Shown: in pieces, positions 13,541-24,694 of the stretch | Position numbering within the stretch: the first letter of the stretch is position 1 | Layout of the letters: every line of letters begins with the position of its first letter | NCBI GenBank assembly: GCA_025266875.1 | Contig: JALLLT010000064.1 | Coordinates: forward strand, 62,001 to 126,000 | DNA from: Fennellomyces sp. T-0311 | Taxonomy: Eukaryota > Mucoromycota > Mucoromycetes > Mucorales > Lichtheimiaceae | Direction of reading: 5' to 3' | Length of the DNA stretch: 64,000 nucleotides | Notes under the pieces: model-generated | Told to the model about the DNA's origin: nothing | Seen by the model: the letters and a program-made list of their open reading frames with translations, nothing else | The model's database searches: none | Translations under genes and position numbers: made by a program

Positions 13541-15323
13541 ATGGCAACGGAAAAGAAAGACTACGCCGACCCCAAAGAAACCATCGAGGATGAATCGGAT
13601 TTGGAAGTTTGCAAAACGAAAAAATTCGTTTATAGCGCAGAGGAGAAAAAGGTGTTGAAAAAAGTCAATCTTGCCACTGGTCCGTTCATCATTGTCATTT
13701 GTCTTTTTCAGGTACAGAGCAAAATTTTCCTTTGCCGACACACTTTTTTTTCACACAATACGTATTAGTTTATCGATAAATCCACTCTCAACTTTTCTAC
13801 TGCCATGGGTTTGTTTGAGGAAACTGGAATCGATGGTGGCCAATTCAGTTGGTTAGGTGCCATCTTTTATATGGGATATCTCGCCTATCAGGTAAAAAAG
13901 ATAACCTTTTTTTTTAAACCGTGTTCCTTACAAAAAAAGATTAGCTTCCGAATCAATTCTTGCTGCAAAAGCTTCCGATCGCGAAATATCTCGGTGTCAT
14001 GCTTGTGATCTGGGGTGCAGTACTTGCTTGCACTTCACTGGCGCATAACTTTTCTCAATTGGCGGCGATTCGATTTTTGCTGGGTTTCTTTGAAGCAGCG
14101 GCTTATCCATGTGAGTTTGCCACATTTACAAAAAAGAAAGGAACAAACAATCTAAAAGCGAAAATGTTTTACCGATTAGCCATTTATCTGATTGTCAGTC
14201 AAGTGTATCGTCGTACCGAACAAGTGATCTGGTTTGGTGTTATTATGGGATGCAATTGTTTGGCTGCTGCCGTCGGCGGTTTGATCGGTTATGGATTTTG
14301 GAATATGCATGGACTTCATGGTTTGAGTGCTTGGCGATGGTAAGTGGCCTTATCAAACCCAATATGTACGCTTTTTTTTCTTTTATTAAAAAAAAGCATT
14401 GTAGGTGTATGATCATTTTGGGTTGCGTTACAGCTGCGATTGGCTTTGTCACATTCTTCTTTCTACCCGATAAAGCCAAATCACGATGGTACCGACTTTC
14501 ACCAAAAGAAATCGAAATCGTGGAGGAGCGAATGATCGACAATACCGTGACACAGACCAAAATAATTAAACCGGCGCACATCAAAGAGGCTCTGAAGGAG
14601 GTTCAGTTTTACTGCTATATTCTGATCTCCTTTTTATTACAATTGACGAACGGATGTACAAGTATCTTTAGTACACAGATCATCAAAGGCATGGGTTTTT
14701 CGGTAAGTCTATTCTTTTTCCATTATTTTTTTTATCAGTCCATTCACCCACTCGTTTACAAAAAAAAGAACCTTGAATCCATTCTATTGAATATCCCATC
14801 GGGTTTCTGCAGTCTTTTCCTTACCACGGCTGCCGTTATTCTCAGTCATCGATACAACGAGAACGGCTACGTGGGAGCATTTTTCAGCTGCATATCCTTC
14901 ATTGGTGTGCTCTTACTCGTCGTGCTTCCACGCGGTGGTTCCATGCTGGCAGGATTGTTTCTGGCTCCGATCGGTCCTGCGTACATGATCTTGACGGCCA
15001 TGATCTCCAACAATATCACCGGTTATACCAAGAGAGTGTTTTATAACGGTGCTCAGATCGTTGCATTCTCGCTGGGTAACTTTGTCGGTCCACTGATGAT
15101 GCGACCCGAACAGGCCCCTCAATACCTCGGAGGAATGATCGGTTACATGGTGACAAACTTGGCTTCGGCTGTCTTGTTCTTGCTGGTGCGCTGGACGCTT
15201 GCCAAAGAGAATAGGCGTAGACAGCAGATGAAGGACGAGGGAAAGTTGCCTCCCAATCGTGAAAACGATCAGAATACTGACATGACAGATATCGAGGATT
15301 TGTACTTTATATACCGTCCATAA
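13541..15323 (+). CDS. MFS anion:cation symporter (allantoate permease/Dal5-like)
   Basis: Six exons (13541-13711, 13769-13891, 13945-14110, 14180-14339, 14405-14702, 14769-15323) join to 490 residues. The protein has the layout of the fungal ACS branch of the major facilitator superfamily, which includes Dal5 and Tna1: a charged N-tail, then FIDKSTLNFSTAMGLFEETG with the family Asp-Lys pair, FSWLGAIFYMGYLAYQ, RFLLGFFEAAAYPSIYLIVSQVYRR and LLNIPSGF. About twelve hydrophobic segments are visible, and the C-terminus is a hydrophilic tail. These proteins import organic anions such as allantoate, nicotinate or other vitamins with protons; the substrate here cannot be told from sequence. The start was chosen at the second in-frame ATG (13541); an ATG at 13502 would add 13 residues. 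Confidence 0.88.
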
Positions 15324-16047
15324 TTTTTTCTTTTTTACTATTTATTGTACACTACTTTCTATTAATATAACATTATTATTAACGTTGCTATACCATAAAT
15401 GATCCGCATGCAGCGCGTTGGAGTACCATGGCTTTTTACAAATCCGATGTGTGCTGCCGTGGTGCAGAATAACTAATGAAATGACAAGGCGTGGGTATTT
15501 TTCTATTGCATAATCCCATCATGCATCAAAACATACAGGTAAAGGATGGTATATACACATGGATACCACAGTTTCTGCTTTCAAACGACCCTTTCACTAC
15601 CTTGCAAGGCAGGTAGAATAGGACAAGTGCTGCAGTTCAAGATAAAGTGTCACTATGGAAATATTTGAAACCCAGTCACATAGCGCGGCGTGCCTGTAGC
15701 AACTGATCAGTACGTGAGGCGTCGGTAGCTACGCTGGCTTCTCTCTTTCTCCTTTTGCCTATTTTTTCATACTCCTTTGCGACAAGGTTTTTTCCCTGTT
15801 TGCATTACGTACAGACTCTGGTACTTTTTCTTTCAATCCTCTCTACCCTGATTAAACCAGCAAAAGCAACATCAGACCAACGCGCGTAACCGAACGACGA
15901 GTAACTTTCGCTTTTTGCGGCCCAAGAAAAAAAAATACGATCGTCTCTCAAGAAACCGGAACCACACACCCAAACGTACACTAAAAAAAAACACATAAAG
16001 CAACAAGCCACTGGGCCGCGTTGAATCCCATCACTTTCCCTCCAACC
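15324..16047. other. Spacer between MFS transporter and ITC1-like gene
   Basis: Same-strand gap of 0.7 kb holding the presumed promoter and 5' leader of the downstream chromatin gene. Pyrimidine-rich stretches occur around 15730-15780. No gene seen. Confidence 0.5.
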
Positions 16048-19000
16048 ATGCCATTACTGAAACGTAAACCCTTCCCACTCGTCCCACCGCCAGTCTACGA
16101 TCCCGAACGAAAGGAATCGAGAGATCGCCAAGTCTGGGTCTCACCGATCACCGCTGAGATCTTTACAGACTATGAGTATCCTTTTCAATTCGCAATCAAC
16201 ACTTGCGATCGTTCAACGATGACCAATCTATGGCATAACACGCGTTTCTTTGGGACTTTCGTGTTTTGCGCGTTTATTACGTGAACAAATCCTTAACTTT
16301 TTTTTTACTAACCCCATTAGAATCTATTTGAAACGATCGACAATGTATAAGCAACATATATGGCAATGTGAACTGACAGGTCGCAGCAACTTGACCTATG
16401 CTGAAGCTTTATCAAGTGAACGTACTGAGAAGGATCGTGTGCAAGAGAAATTACCCGATGAGCTGCAGAGACGTGTTCTTGAACGAGCCCAATTCCGTAC
16501 GTAATCAATCAAATGCACAACAATCAAATGTCTAGCCACAGGTCGAAAACTTATTTTGATTGTAACTAGAATCTGGACGCTTGGATGGAGTCGTCGACAA
16601 TGTGTATGACCACTTTATCAATCGATTCGATGCGGGTGATCTGGTTACATGTCGATGGAATGACGGTGTCAAGTAAATGTGAAATGGCTCTCTTCGCAGC
16701 TCGCAACGTTATTGACTGATGATATCACCAGATACAATGCACGGGTCCTGCGGATGCTTTCTGAGAACGAACACCATGACCATGCTTTGGTCCCCTCGGT
16801 CAATGGATTAAAGGCAAATGGCAAAGATAGCGAGGGTCAAGTGAATGGTAGTGAAGCGAGACCACGCTTTCTCGTGGAGCTTGTCGACGATAACTTGGCC
16901 GGTCTTGAGGAGTACAAGACGGTGGTGACCAAGGATGACTTGAAGTATGCGTTTTGATTGTTCTATCCAGCGATCAGTGAAAGCTCAAATCCAACCTTAG
17001 ACGCGACCGATTGGTGTTCTCCAAGAACTTGCTAAAAAAGTTTCTCAGAGAAAACATGGTCAAGGAGTCGTACAATGGGGCTCCATGGGTAGTCAAGGTA
17101 ACTGCGGTTGATACGAAACAACATGGTTCTTTTTTTTACTCATTTCTTGACAGGCGTCGATGGCAGAAAAGTTCGGCATTAGCACAACACTTCCTGACAA
17201 ACTTCAAGCCGTAAAGAATCAGATCGATGCCAAATCACGCAAACGAAAGCTTCCAAGCGGCACAACACGTCCACGGAGCAAAAGCAATGCCAAAAAGGCT
17301 TTGGAGGATGCTCGCAAGGTGGAAGCCTCGCTCAAGTATCCGATGGAAGATTTGGACGTTCCCATCTATCGACGCGCCCTTTCTGGTGATGGACCTATCA
17401 TCGACATGGCACCCGGTCAAGCGGAAGCCAACCAAGCTCCTCTCAATCCAACCGGCGGTATGCCTTCATGTCCCGAACCGTCCAAAACCCAAACAGTGCC
17501 ATCCGAATGTTTCGGCTCGTTCTTGATGGTCTGGTCGTTCCTCAGTGTTTTTGCGCGGCCACTGGGTCTCTATCCATTCCCTCTCGACGACTTTGAAAAT
17601 GCTCTGCGTCACAACAGCACCGACATCAAATCCCAGCTCTTGATCGAAAGCAATGTCTGTCTTTTGAACGCCATCATCAACGAACGTCGAAAGTTCAAAC
17701 ATATGACGTTGCCCGCAACCACGTATTTGCAAACTTCTTCATCTTCTTCTCAACGTGGTACTCCCGCTCCTTCACCAAGTCGTCAGTCATCATACATGGC
17801 GGGGGACGAGGAAGAAGATTCTCAGACTCCCCAAGATATGAATGAATTGCCAGCTGCCGTGGACCCTCCCGCTCCCGAGGTGGTCTGGACTAGTCCCCAG
17901 ATTTATGAAATTGGTCATGCATGGGACGCCAAACCTATTCCTGTGGGCAACGATCGCGAAGGATGGGAGGATATCCTGATCGGCTGTATCTACGATGTAC
18001 GAAGGGCTCTCGTTTAACTTTATGGATTCAACCCTTTAACCACTCTTTGCATAGATCACGACCCCCGATAAAGCCAACGATGTCGATAGGATCTTTAGCT
18101 ACCTGGTTCCGCGGGAAGACACTACTTTGGAAGAGCGCCAGGAAGCCTACTTGGGCCTAAGTCTGAACGACAAGGTTTTCATGCTGGAGATGCTCATTGG
18201 TGTAGTCAACGAATGTTCATTTATCAAGTAAGTTTGTATCTCTTTCATCTATCTCTCCAGTCACTCATCTATCGCGCCAGGGAGTTCATGGAAGAATGTC
18301 AGGAACAAATGACCGAACTACGAAAGCAAAAGATTGATCTGAGCCGTGAACGAAAAAGAATGTACGCTACATCAAACACTTTATACCTCCTCATGCTGAA
18401 ACACAGTTGTAGATTTGCAGAAAGACAAGAGTTAGAAAAAAGTGCACAGGAAAGCCAGGGCGAAAGCACGCCAGATCGCATTCTCGCAGACTCTGGCGAT
18501 GACGAAGAGAATATGTGCGTTTGATCCATTGAAAAACATAGTCAGTCTGTTACTCACTTTTTTTTAAATATGTAGTAATCGATCTGAGAGAACGGAACAT
18601 GTACCTCCACGATCGGAATCACGCCAAGCGGTACTGAAACGCAAACAGCTGGAACGCGAAGAACGGGAGGCCAAAAAGTTAAAGATGTATCATCAACAAC
18701 GAGAAGAAGCACGTGCACGGAATCAAGAGCTCAAGGCGCGCAATGCTGCTCGCAAAAAGCTGGATGAGGATGAACGACATTTGCACAAAAAGGTTTGATT
18801 TCTCAACTTGATTACAACGCACACACTAAGTGAAATATTTTCTGTTGCAGGAAGAGCAAGTGGAACACAATATGCGCAAGTACAGCACATTGCGGATAAA
18901 ACCGCTTGGACGCGACAAATTCTTCAATCGCTATCTCTATCTTGACAATATTGGTGGTGCGCATGCGCATGGGACCGGTAGACTCTTCATTCAATGTCCA

Positions 19001-19604
19001 AGCGATATTGACTTTACTATTATTCGTGAACGCGACATTCCTGAATCGATTCATCCAAACAACCCAAATACTCTGACGTGCGGGCACGGAGGAGGAGTCC
19101 AATTCGTATCTGCACTGATGCGTGCCCAAGGTCTCGTCGATGAAGCCGACTTTATGGAGGAACGGATACGTCTCATGGAAGGCATGAGTCATAATGAGGC
19201 CGCAACACAACTTCCAAAGGCTGAATGGTGGCGATGCTATGATGATCCAGAAGATGTAGGGAGTTTTTTTTTTGAAGCGGATCTGTAAAGATATATTGAC
19301 CAAGATGACTTTAGATTGAAAAGTTCATGGCATGGCTGAATCCAAAGGGTGAACGCGAACACAAGTTGAGACGTGAGTTTGATAAACAGGCTCATAACTT
19401 GGCAATGGGAATGAAAAAGAGAATGAACGTAAGTTTCCGCTTTCAAATGGGCAGTGTATGGTTCAGCGATGTTTATTTTTTCGATATTAGGATCAAATCA
19501 ATGCAGCAAAGCCAGAATTATCACGGCGTAGCACGCGTAGTAGAAACGTAGCCGCGCCACCACCTGGTTCTTGGCTTGCGTATACCAACAAAATCGCTAA
19601 ATAG
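16048..19604 (+). CDS. ITC1: ISWI-complex accessory subunit (WAC-DDT-WHIM), ITC1/ACF1-like
   Basis: Thirteen exons give 921 residues: 16048-16175, 16321-16496, 16570-16672, 16732-16944, 17001-17097, 17154-17996, 18055-18227, 18281-18361, 18413-18514, 18576-18792, 18851-19255, 19315-19428 and 19491-19604. The N-terminus MPLLKRKPFPLV with YKQHIWQCELTGRSNLTYAEAL is a WAC domain (about residues 20-125). A DDT domain follows near 355-415 (CFGSFLMVWSFLSVFARPLGL). WHIM motifs come after: YLGLSLNDKVFMLEMLI, a long charged coiled coil, and LGRDKFFNRYLYLDN. Family members partner the ISWI ATPase in nucleosome spacing complexes (yeast Isw2-Itc1, animal ACF1), so the protein should act in the nucleus. 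Exon phases close throughout. It could equally be named after ACF1 or WSTF; it lacks PHD and bromodomain segments, as yeast Itc1 does. Confidence 0.9.
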
Positions 19605-20494
19605 GTGCACTCCCTTAGAATCTCAAATACTATATTGTTTTTTTTTCTTCATGATGGTCATACAATACTATTCGACTATGTGCAATGATCTGCTTGCGTG
19701 TTTGCTCTCGCCATCCAATTCGTATTGGACCCAAACCTTACAACCTCCTTTGCGACGCTTATTTAAACTACGTACACGGTACGTACGTATATACCAATCT
19801 CGGGCCTTACGATACGCGCCATTCAATACTCCTAAACAATCGCGTGGTTCCATCAACTCTAGCGTGCACACGTATTCTTGCTACATAGAGTAGAAGAAGT
19901 AGAAAGATACTGCATGTTCTGACAAGTTTGTTGGGACGGTTCACATAGAATTGCGCATGTTCATCCGCACACGTGCAAGAACCGCGTGCATAAATTGTCG
20001 CATACGCAATCATACGTTTTCGAAGAAAAAAAAACTATCCCAACTACTAAAACTAACACTTAAACACAACATCTGTGTTGAAAAGAACGCACCGTCTTCT
20101 AGCAGAATTATACGCTTGCTGGTGTGAGCTTTCTGCGTGTCGCTACGTAACCACTGCTTTTTTTTATGTATGTCTATGATGACTTTAGGTAACATCCGCC
20201 ACTTTCTGGTGTGACTTGACATCACCTAGTGCTAATGCAAAACCATGTTTTCATTGAACTCATCATGCAGCACATACGCTGAGATTGGTATCACACGAAT
20301 CCAAAGCATGTGAAAAGTATTTCAAGAATCAAAGTATATTATGCAGCTGACGTGCTGGACAAGGTGTTCTATAAGCTTGTCTCAATCTACTATATTACGC
20401 GTAGTAAAGCATCGCTACACAGAAATTTGCTTTACACTGCGGAAGGCAAATTCTTTTTTTACCTTTGCGTTTGCAACGATCGATCCGTAGCGAC
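19605..20494. other. Spacer between ITC1-like gene and TRM5
   Basis: Same-strand gap of 0.9 kb with no credible gene. It contains a small perfect inverted repeat (tacgtac, three-base spacer, gtacgta) near 19770-19787, common in AT-rich DNA and of no clear meaning. Confidence 0.5.
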
Positions 20495-22533
20495 ATGAAT
20501 GCATTTGTCCCTCCCGTGCAACATGGCATGACCGTGTTGAATCGCGAAGCATTCAAAAAGTCTGTAAAGATACTCGGTATGCGCGTGAATCCCAAACATG
20601 TTGGCAATGTCATGAAGAAATTGTCAAGGTTTGAAATGTTTTTTAAAGAAAAAAAAAGTTGTGTACACTCTTGATTGACTCTGGTTCCGAATATACAGCG
20701 AGTTACTTAATCAACCCCGATTGCGCAATGTTGTCAATGGCGAGAATGCCACGAAACTTGTGTTGCTAAGACAAGATCTGCGTCAAGAAGGTAAAAAAAA
20801 AGTTGTCAATAAAAAAAAGTGAGCTCGACACCAAAAATTTTTGTAATCAGATATTGCAAAGTTGCCCAAAGAGATCAAAAAAGTCATTGATGAAGAGAAT
20901 GATGGGTTCGAGCAACATACGATTAATCTCGACTACGATTATTGGACAGCAGGTAGTCAAAGTGCATCGATAAAGACACCGTGGGATAAACTAAATCTAT
21001 TGGAATAGACCAAATTTTTCATGCTGTGATTCCCGTGGACGACCCACCTGCATCCTATACACAAATTGGCCATATTGGTAAATTATATACGACTGCAACA
21101 AAAACAAAGGTTTAACACAAAATCATCAGCGCATATGAATTTGAAGGAGGAGTTTTATCCATGGAAACATTTGATCGGACAAGTCATATTGGATGTAAGA
21201 AGATAAAAAAAAACGTGCGGTTTCCGTGGTAACTGACAGCCTAAACACGTCAAATTAGAAAAACAAAAACATTACAAGCGTTGTAAACAAGACCAACAGT
21301 ATTGACACGACCTTCCGGTTCTTCAAGATGGAAGTGCTTGCCGGAGAGGATAACATGATTGCACAAGTGGTAAGGCCATTTCGGAAGTGGAGGTTGCCCC
21401 GTGTTTTTTTTGACCGTGCATGGGTTACACATAGAAAGAAAGTGGGTGCCGCTTCAAGTTCGATTTTAGTAAAGTGTATTGGAATTCCCGGTTACAAACG
21501 GAGCATGATCGACTCATTCAAAAATTCAAAAAGGATGAATACATCTGTAAGTTATTAATTGGAATGATACGACAAAAAAATTTCTTTTCTAATAAGCTTG
21601 GCAATCAGGTGATGTGTTTGCGGGTGTGGGCCCGTTCGCACTTCCCGCCGCCAAAAAAGGGGCCATTGTCTATGCGAATGACCTCAATCCTGCGTCGTAT
21701 CAATGGCTCAATGAGAATATCAAGCTGAACAAGGTTCGACATATCGTGATTTTTTTTTGGAGGGCGTCTTACCACGAGGCATAAACATTAATTTGTGTCG
21801 TTGCAGATTACCAAGGGAATATCCACGTACAACTTGGACGGACGGGAATTTATCCGAAAGGCCGTAGAGGATCTTCAAGCAACGTCAAACGATTGGAAAA
21901 CGTTTGATCATTTCGTCATGAATCTTCCGGCCACTGCCATGGAGTTTCTTGGTATGCAAAAAGTTCAACGATCCTCCTTTTTTACATCTGATGCAAATAC
22001 TTTTTTGGGGGGATTATGTGATAGATACGTTTCACGGGCTGTATCATGATCACAAGCATCGATACGAAGCTTCCCAATCCGCAAAGCTTCCCATGATCCA
22101 TTGCCACTGTTTCACCAAAAGCCCGGAGCCCGCCAATGATATCTATGAGGTACCGTTGTTGACAATTTAGAGTTACCCGCATCAAATCTCTCATCATGGG
22201 AGCAATTGTAAACTAAATAGCGAGCAAGTCAAGTGATCGGCTCACCTGTCGACCGTGCGACGTCCACCTTGCACTGGGTGCGCAATGTCGCACCGAAAAA
22301 GGACATGTACTGTTTGTCATTTCCGCTCAGTCCCGAAGTAGCATTTGCCGCGAGGTAGTAAAAGACTTTTTTTTTATTTATATCGAAACCAAATTAAAGT
22401 TTTGCCTCTAAAAAAAACCCATCTTTTTTTTTGCTCTGTATGTAACCCGGAACAAAACAGCGGTGGAAAACGGAAGCATCAGGTCGATGGAATTACCGAC
22501 GAGACACAATCTAACAAGATGCCCCGGACATAG
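20495..22533 (+). CDS. TRM5: tRNA (guanine-N1-)-methyltransferase TRM5
   Basis: Twelve exons encode 428 residues: 20495-20628, 20699-20790, 20851-20952, 21009-21077, 21130-21194, 21259-21369, 21435-21546, 21609-21733, 21807-21951, 22025-22149, 22221-22354 and 22461-22533. The enzyme methylates G37 next to the anticodon, which prevents frameshifting. Diagnostic blocks are [22 protein letters not shown], the SAM-binding [18 protein letters not shown] followed by [17 protein letters not shown], and the catalytic region [17 protein letters not shown]. The acceptor before DVFAGVG and every other junction keep frame. The start is the ATG beginning MNAFVPP. Trm5 is commonly dual-localised to cytosol and mitochondria; a longer N-terminal targeting form cannot be excluded. 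It converges with the next gene, leaving 14 bases between stop codons. Confidence 0.93.
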
Positions 22534-22547
22534 TTTTTTTTCACTTT

Positions 22548-23465
22548 TTACTTGCGGCGCCAAACACTCATTTTTTCTTCCCCCATGCGCGACTCGTGAC
22601 CTTGCGCATCCTCGAGATAAATGTTTTCAAAGTTTTCAGACAAAAGCTCGTAATAACTAGATATATATATAAAAAAAGTAACAAATTAAGCATTATTAAA
22701 ACAAGTGCGGCACTTTTTGTGTGCGACCTACATATCAACAGAGAGCGTGAAAGGCGGCTGAGACTCCTTTTCGATCAGTGGAAACATGAGGGCAACCAGT
22801 GTGCCACCCGGCTTGATAATCTCGGACATCCGCGCGCCCCAAGCGGGTCGCATATGTGGAGGCATGGCGCACAAGAACCTGAAGCATCATGAGACATTTT
22901 GTGGCACATTTTCGTTAAAGTAATACTTGCGTGTAATCATAGACCAGATCGTAACCACCTTCTGGAATCTTGTACTTGTAAAAGTCGTCGCAAAGGAAAT
23001 CGTACTTGCCATCGCCGTTGCCTAGTTTCTGTCATCGGTTGTCAGGGCAACCGACATCTATGTTTATCGCAAACAACAAACCTCATTGCATAAGTTAATG
23101 CAAGTGCTGGACATGTCGAGTCCAGTGATATGTCTATCTTGAGTGGCCAAGAGCACAACGTCGTAACCCCTTTCAAGCGCGTATAATTTTTTTTCGGGTT
23201 AGCTCTGCATTCCATTATGGTAGGTTGGGGGATTGTGATACTTTACGAGCCGCAACCTGGAACTAAACCGATTCCCTTTGTAGGAAGTAATTCAGAATGT
23301 TCATTCAACAACTTTACCAATGCCGGGCTCGATTGACCTTTAAACAACTTTTTAACGAAAAGGTCTTCCGAAACAATTCGTTACGCGCAAAAAATAAAAA
23401 GTACCTTTATCCCAAGGAATGGTTCCGTCGTCCCATTTCTTACACCAATCGATCTTTTGTGACAT
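22548..23465 (-). CDS. Thiol/thiopurine S-methyltransferase family enzyme (TPMT-like)
   Basis: Six exons (23405-23465, 23247-23364, 23082-23169, 22931-23028, 22732-22878, 22548-22656) give 206 residues. The N-terminus WCKKWDDGTIPWDK, SAM motif LVPGCGSGYDVVLLA, DYTFLCAMPPHMRPAWGARM, IKPGGTLVALMFPL and the ending SVWRRK match the fungal and plant thiol methyltransferase branch of the TPMT family. These enzymes methylate small thiols or halide/sulfide ions with S-adenosylmethionine, probably in the cytosol. Two introns are unusual: the fourth begins with GC instead of GT (gcaagt at 22925-22930), and the first is only 40 bases. The gene is convergent with TRM5 and divergent from the Zn2Cys6 regulator; co-regulation with the latter is possible but not shown. 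Confidence 0.85.
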
Positions 23466-24013
23466 TGCGTAGCAGGTTAAAAAAAAAGCGGGTTATCCGG
23501 GGGGTTTTTTTACTTGTCGGGGGATGTAAAGTGATTTCGGGGGGACAAGGAACCCGGCGAGACTAGCTTACGTGTTCCGGGCGTGGTTGATTCCATTTTC
23601 GAGCGACTGTGCACGAGGTTTGTCTCAGCTGTTGTCACACGGCATCGGATCGGCAACGATTCCATTTTTTGAAAAGAGCCAAGTCGGCGGGGCGAATAAA
23701 ACGTCGTCTCCCAACTTGTGCCCTATGGGAAACCAAAATGTTGTCTGGAAGGAGGGGATGGCGATGGGGAGAGGGGGCTTTTAAAAAGGGCGGCGTGGCG
23801 CAAGGGACAGCAACAGCTTACAAACAATGGGGAAAGGAAAAAGGATATCCTTATGCGCTCACGGAAAGCGGCAACCGGTCACGTCGAACGAGTGCTCGCT
23901 CCCCTTCTTATATATTTGAGTCCCGCTCTTTTTTTTTCCTTCCTTCCCCTCTTACCTTTCTTTCTCACTCCTTTTTTTTAGCTTTCAAGAAAAAACACAC
24001 ACACACACACGCA
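23466..24013. promoter_or_regulatory. Divergent promoter region between TPMT-like gene and Zn2Cys6 factor
   Basis: 548 bases separate two divergent start codons. The half nearer the regulator is a long pyrimidine-rich tract (about 23920-23985) followed by an (AC)n run directly before the ATG, a typical fungal 5' leader. No specific operator could be identified. Confidence 0.5.
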
Positions 24014-24694
24014 ATGACCACCGTTCCCATCGACAAGACTCGACGCAAGCGTCTCAAGGTCGTATCGGCATGTGGCGAATGTCGACGGAAAAAGACCAAA
24101 TGTAACGGCGAGAACCCATGCACAGGTTGCATCAAAGCCAAAGTCGAATGCAAATATGTGACCTCGCACAAGACCCGAACATTCGTCCGCTCTCCAGCAA
24201 TGATGATGTCTACGGATAAAACCCAGCAACACCACGCATCACCACAGCAACCCCAACAAGCACACCATCAGCAACAACAGCAACAGCAACAACCCGTCTC
24301 GGTCGAGGCCATTGAAGAGCGTCTGGGCGTCATTGAAAATATTCTGCGTGCCTTGTTGAAAGCGCAGCCATCAACGTTGCAATTGCCTGTATTCGGAGGA
24401 TCCGGCGCGTATCACCCGCGACACGCTCCTCACTCCCATAATTGGCATACGAGCACTCCTCCCATCACACCCACCCCGCGACGGCCAACCTCGGCTTTCC
24501 ACTTGCCACCGTTACGGGAATCTTCATCTACTACATCCTCCTCCTCAACGTCATCTAGCTCAAGTTGCACGTCCATCCGAAACTTGCTCAATGATGATGA
24601 CACGCTGCCCACGCCGCCCTTGACCGCCACCTTTCAAAAGACCCATCACCATCACAACCCGCCGCGCGTGTACTACGCCGATGAGTTCCGATAA
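24014..24694 (+). CDS. Short Zn2Cys6 (fungal binuclear cluster) transcription factor
   Basis: Single exon, 226 residues. The zinc cluster lies at residues 20-47: ACGECRRKKTKCNGENPCTGC, then six residues and the sixth cysteine in VECKY, which fits the C-x2-C-x6-C-x5-12-C-x2-C-x6-8-C pattern. Basic residues before it (KTRRKRLK) suit DNA binding and nuclear import. A Gln/His-rich tract follows (about 75-95), then a short heptad-like segment (VEAIEERLGVIENILRALL) that could dimerise, then Ser/Thr/Pro-rich sequence. There is no fungal-specific transcription factor middle homology domain, so the protein is far shorter than Gal4-type regulators. The ATG at 24014 was chosen because the in-frame upstream extension to 23609 is promoter-like and low in complexity. 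Targets are unknown. Confidence 0.85.
   Translation: MTTVPIDKTRRKRLKVVSACGECRRKKTKCNGENPCTGCIKAKVECKYVTSHKTRTFVRSPAMMMSTDKTQQHHASPQQPQQAHHQQQQQQQQPVSVEAIEERLGVIENILRALLKAQPSTLQLPVFGGSGAYHPRHAPHSHNWHTSTPPITPTPRRPTSAFHLPPLRESSSTTSSSSTSSSSSCTSIRNLLNDDDTLPTPPLTATFQKTHHHHNPPRVYYADEFR

Noticed and set aside
19770..19787. tacgtac/gtacgta inverted repeat
   Set aside because: Seven-base palindromes of this type are frequent in AT-rich spacers and nothing around it suggests function.
23609..24013. In-frame N-terminal extension of the Zn2Cys6 factor
   Set aside because: The extension translates a pyrimidine-rich leader and an (AC)n run; the ATG at 24014 gives the usual short N-terminus before the zinc cluster.
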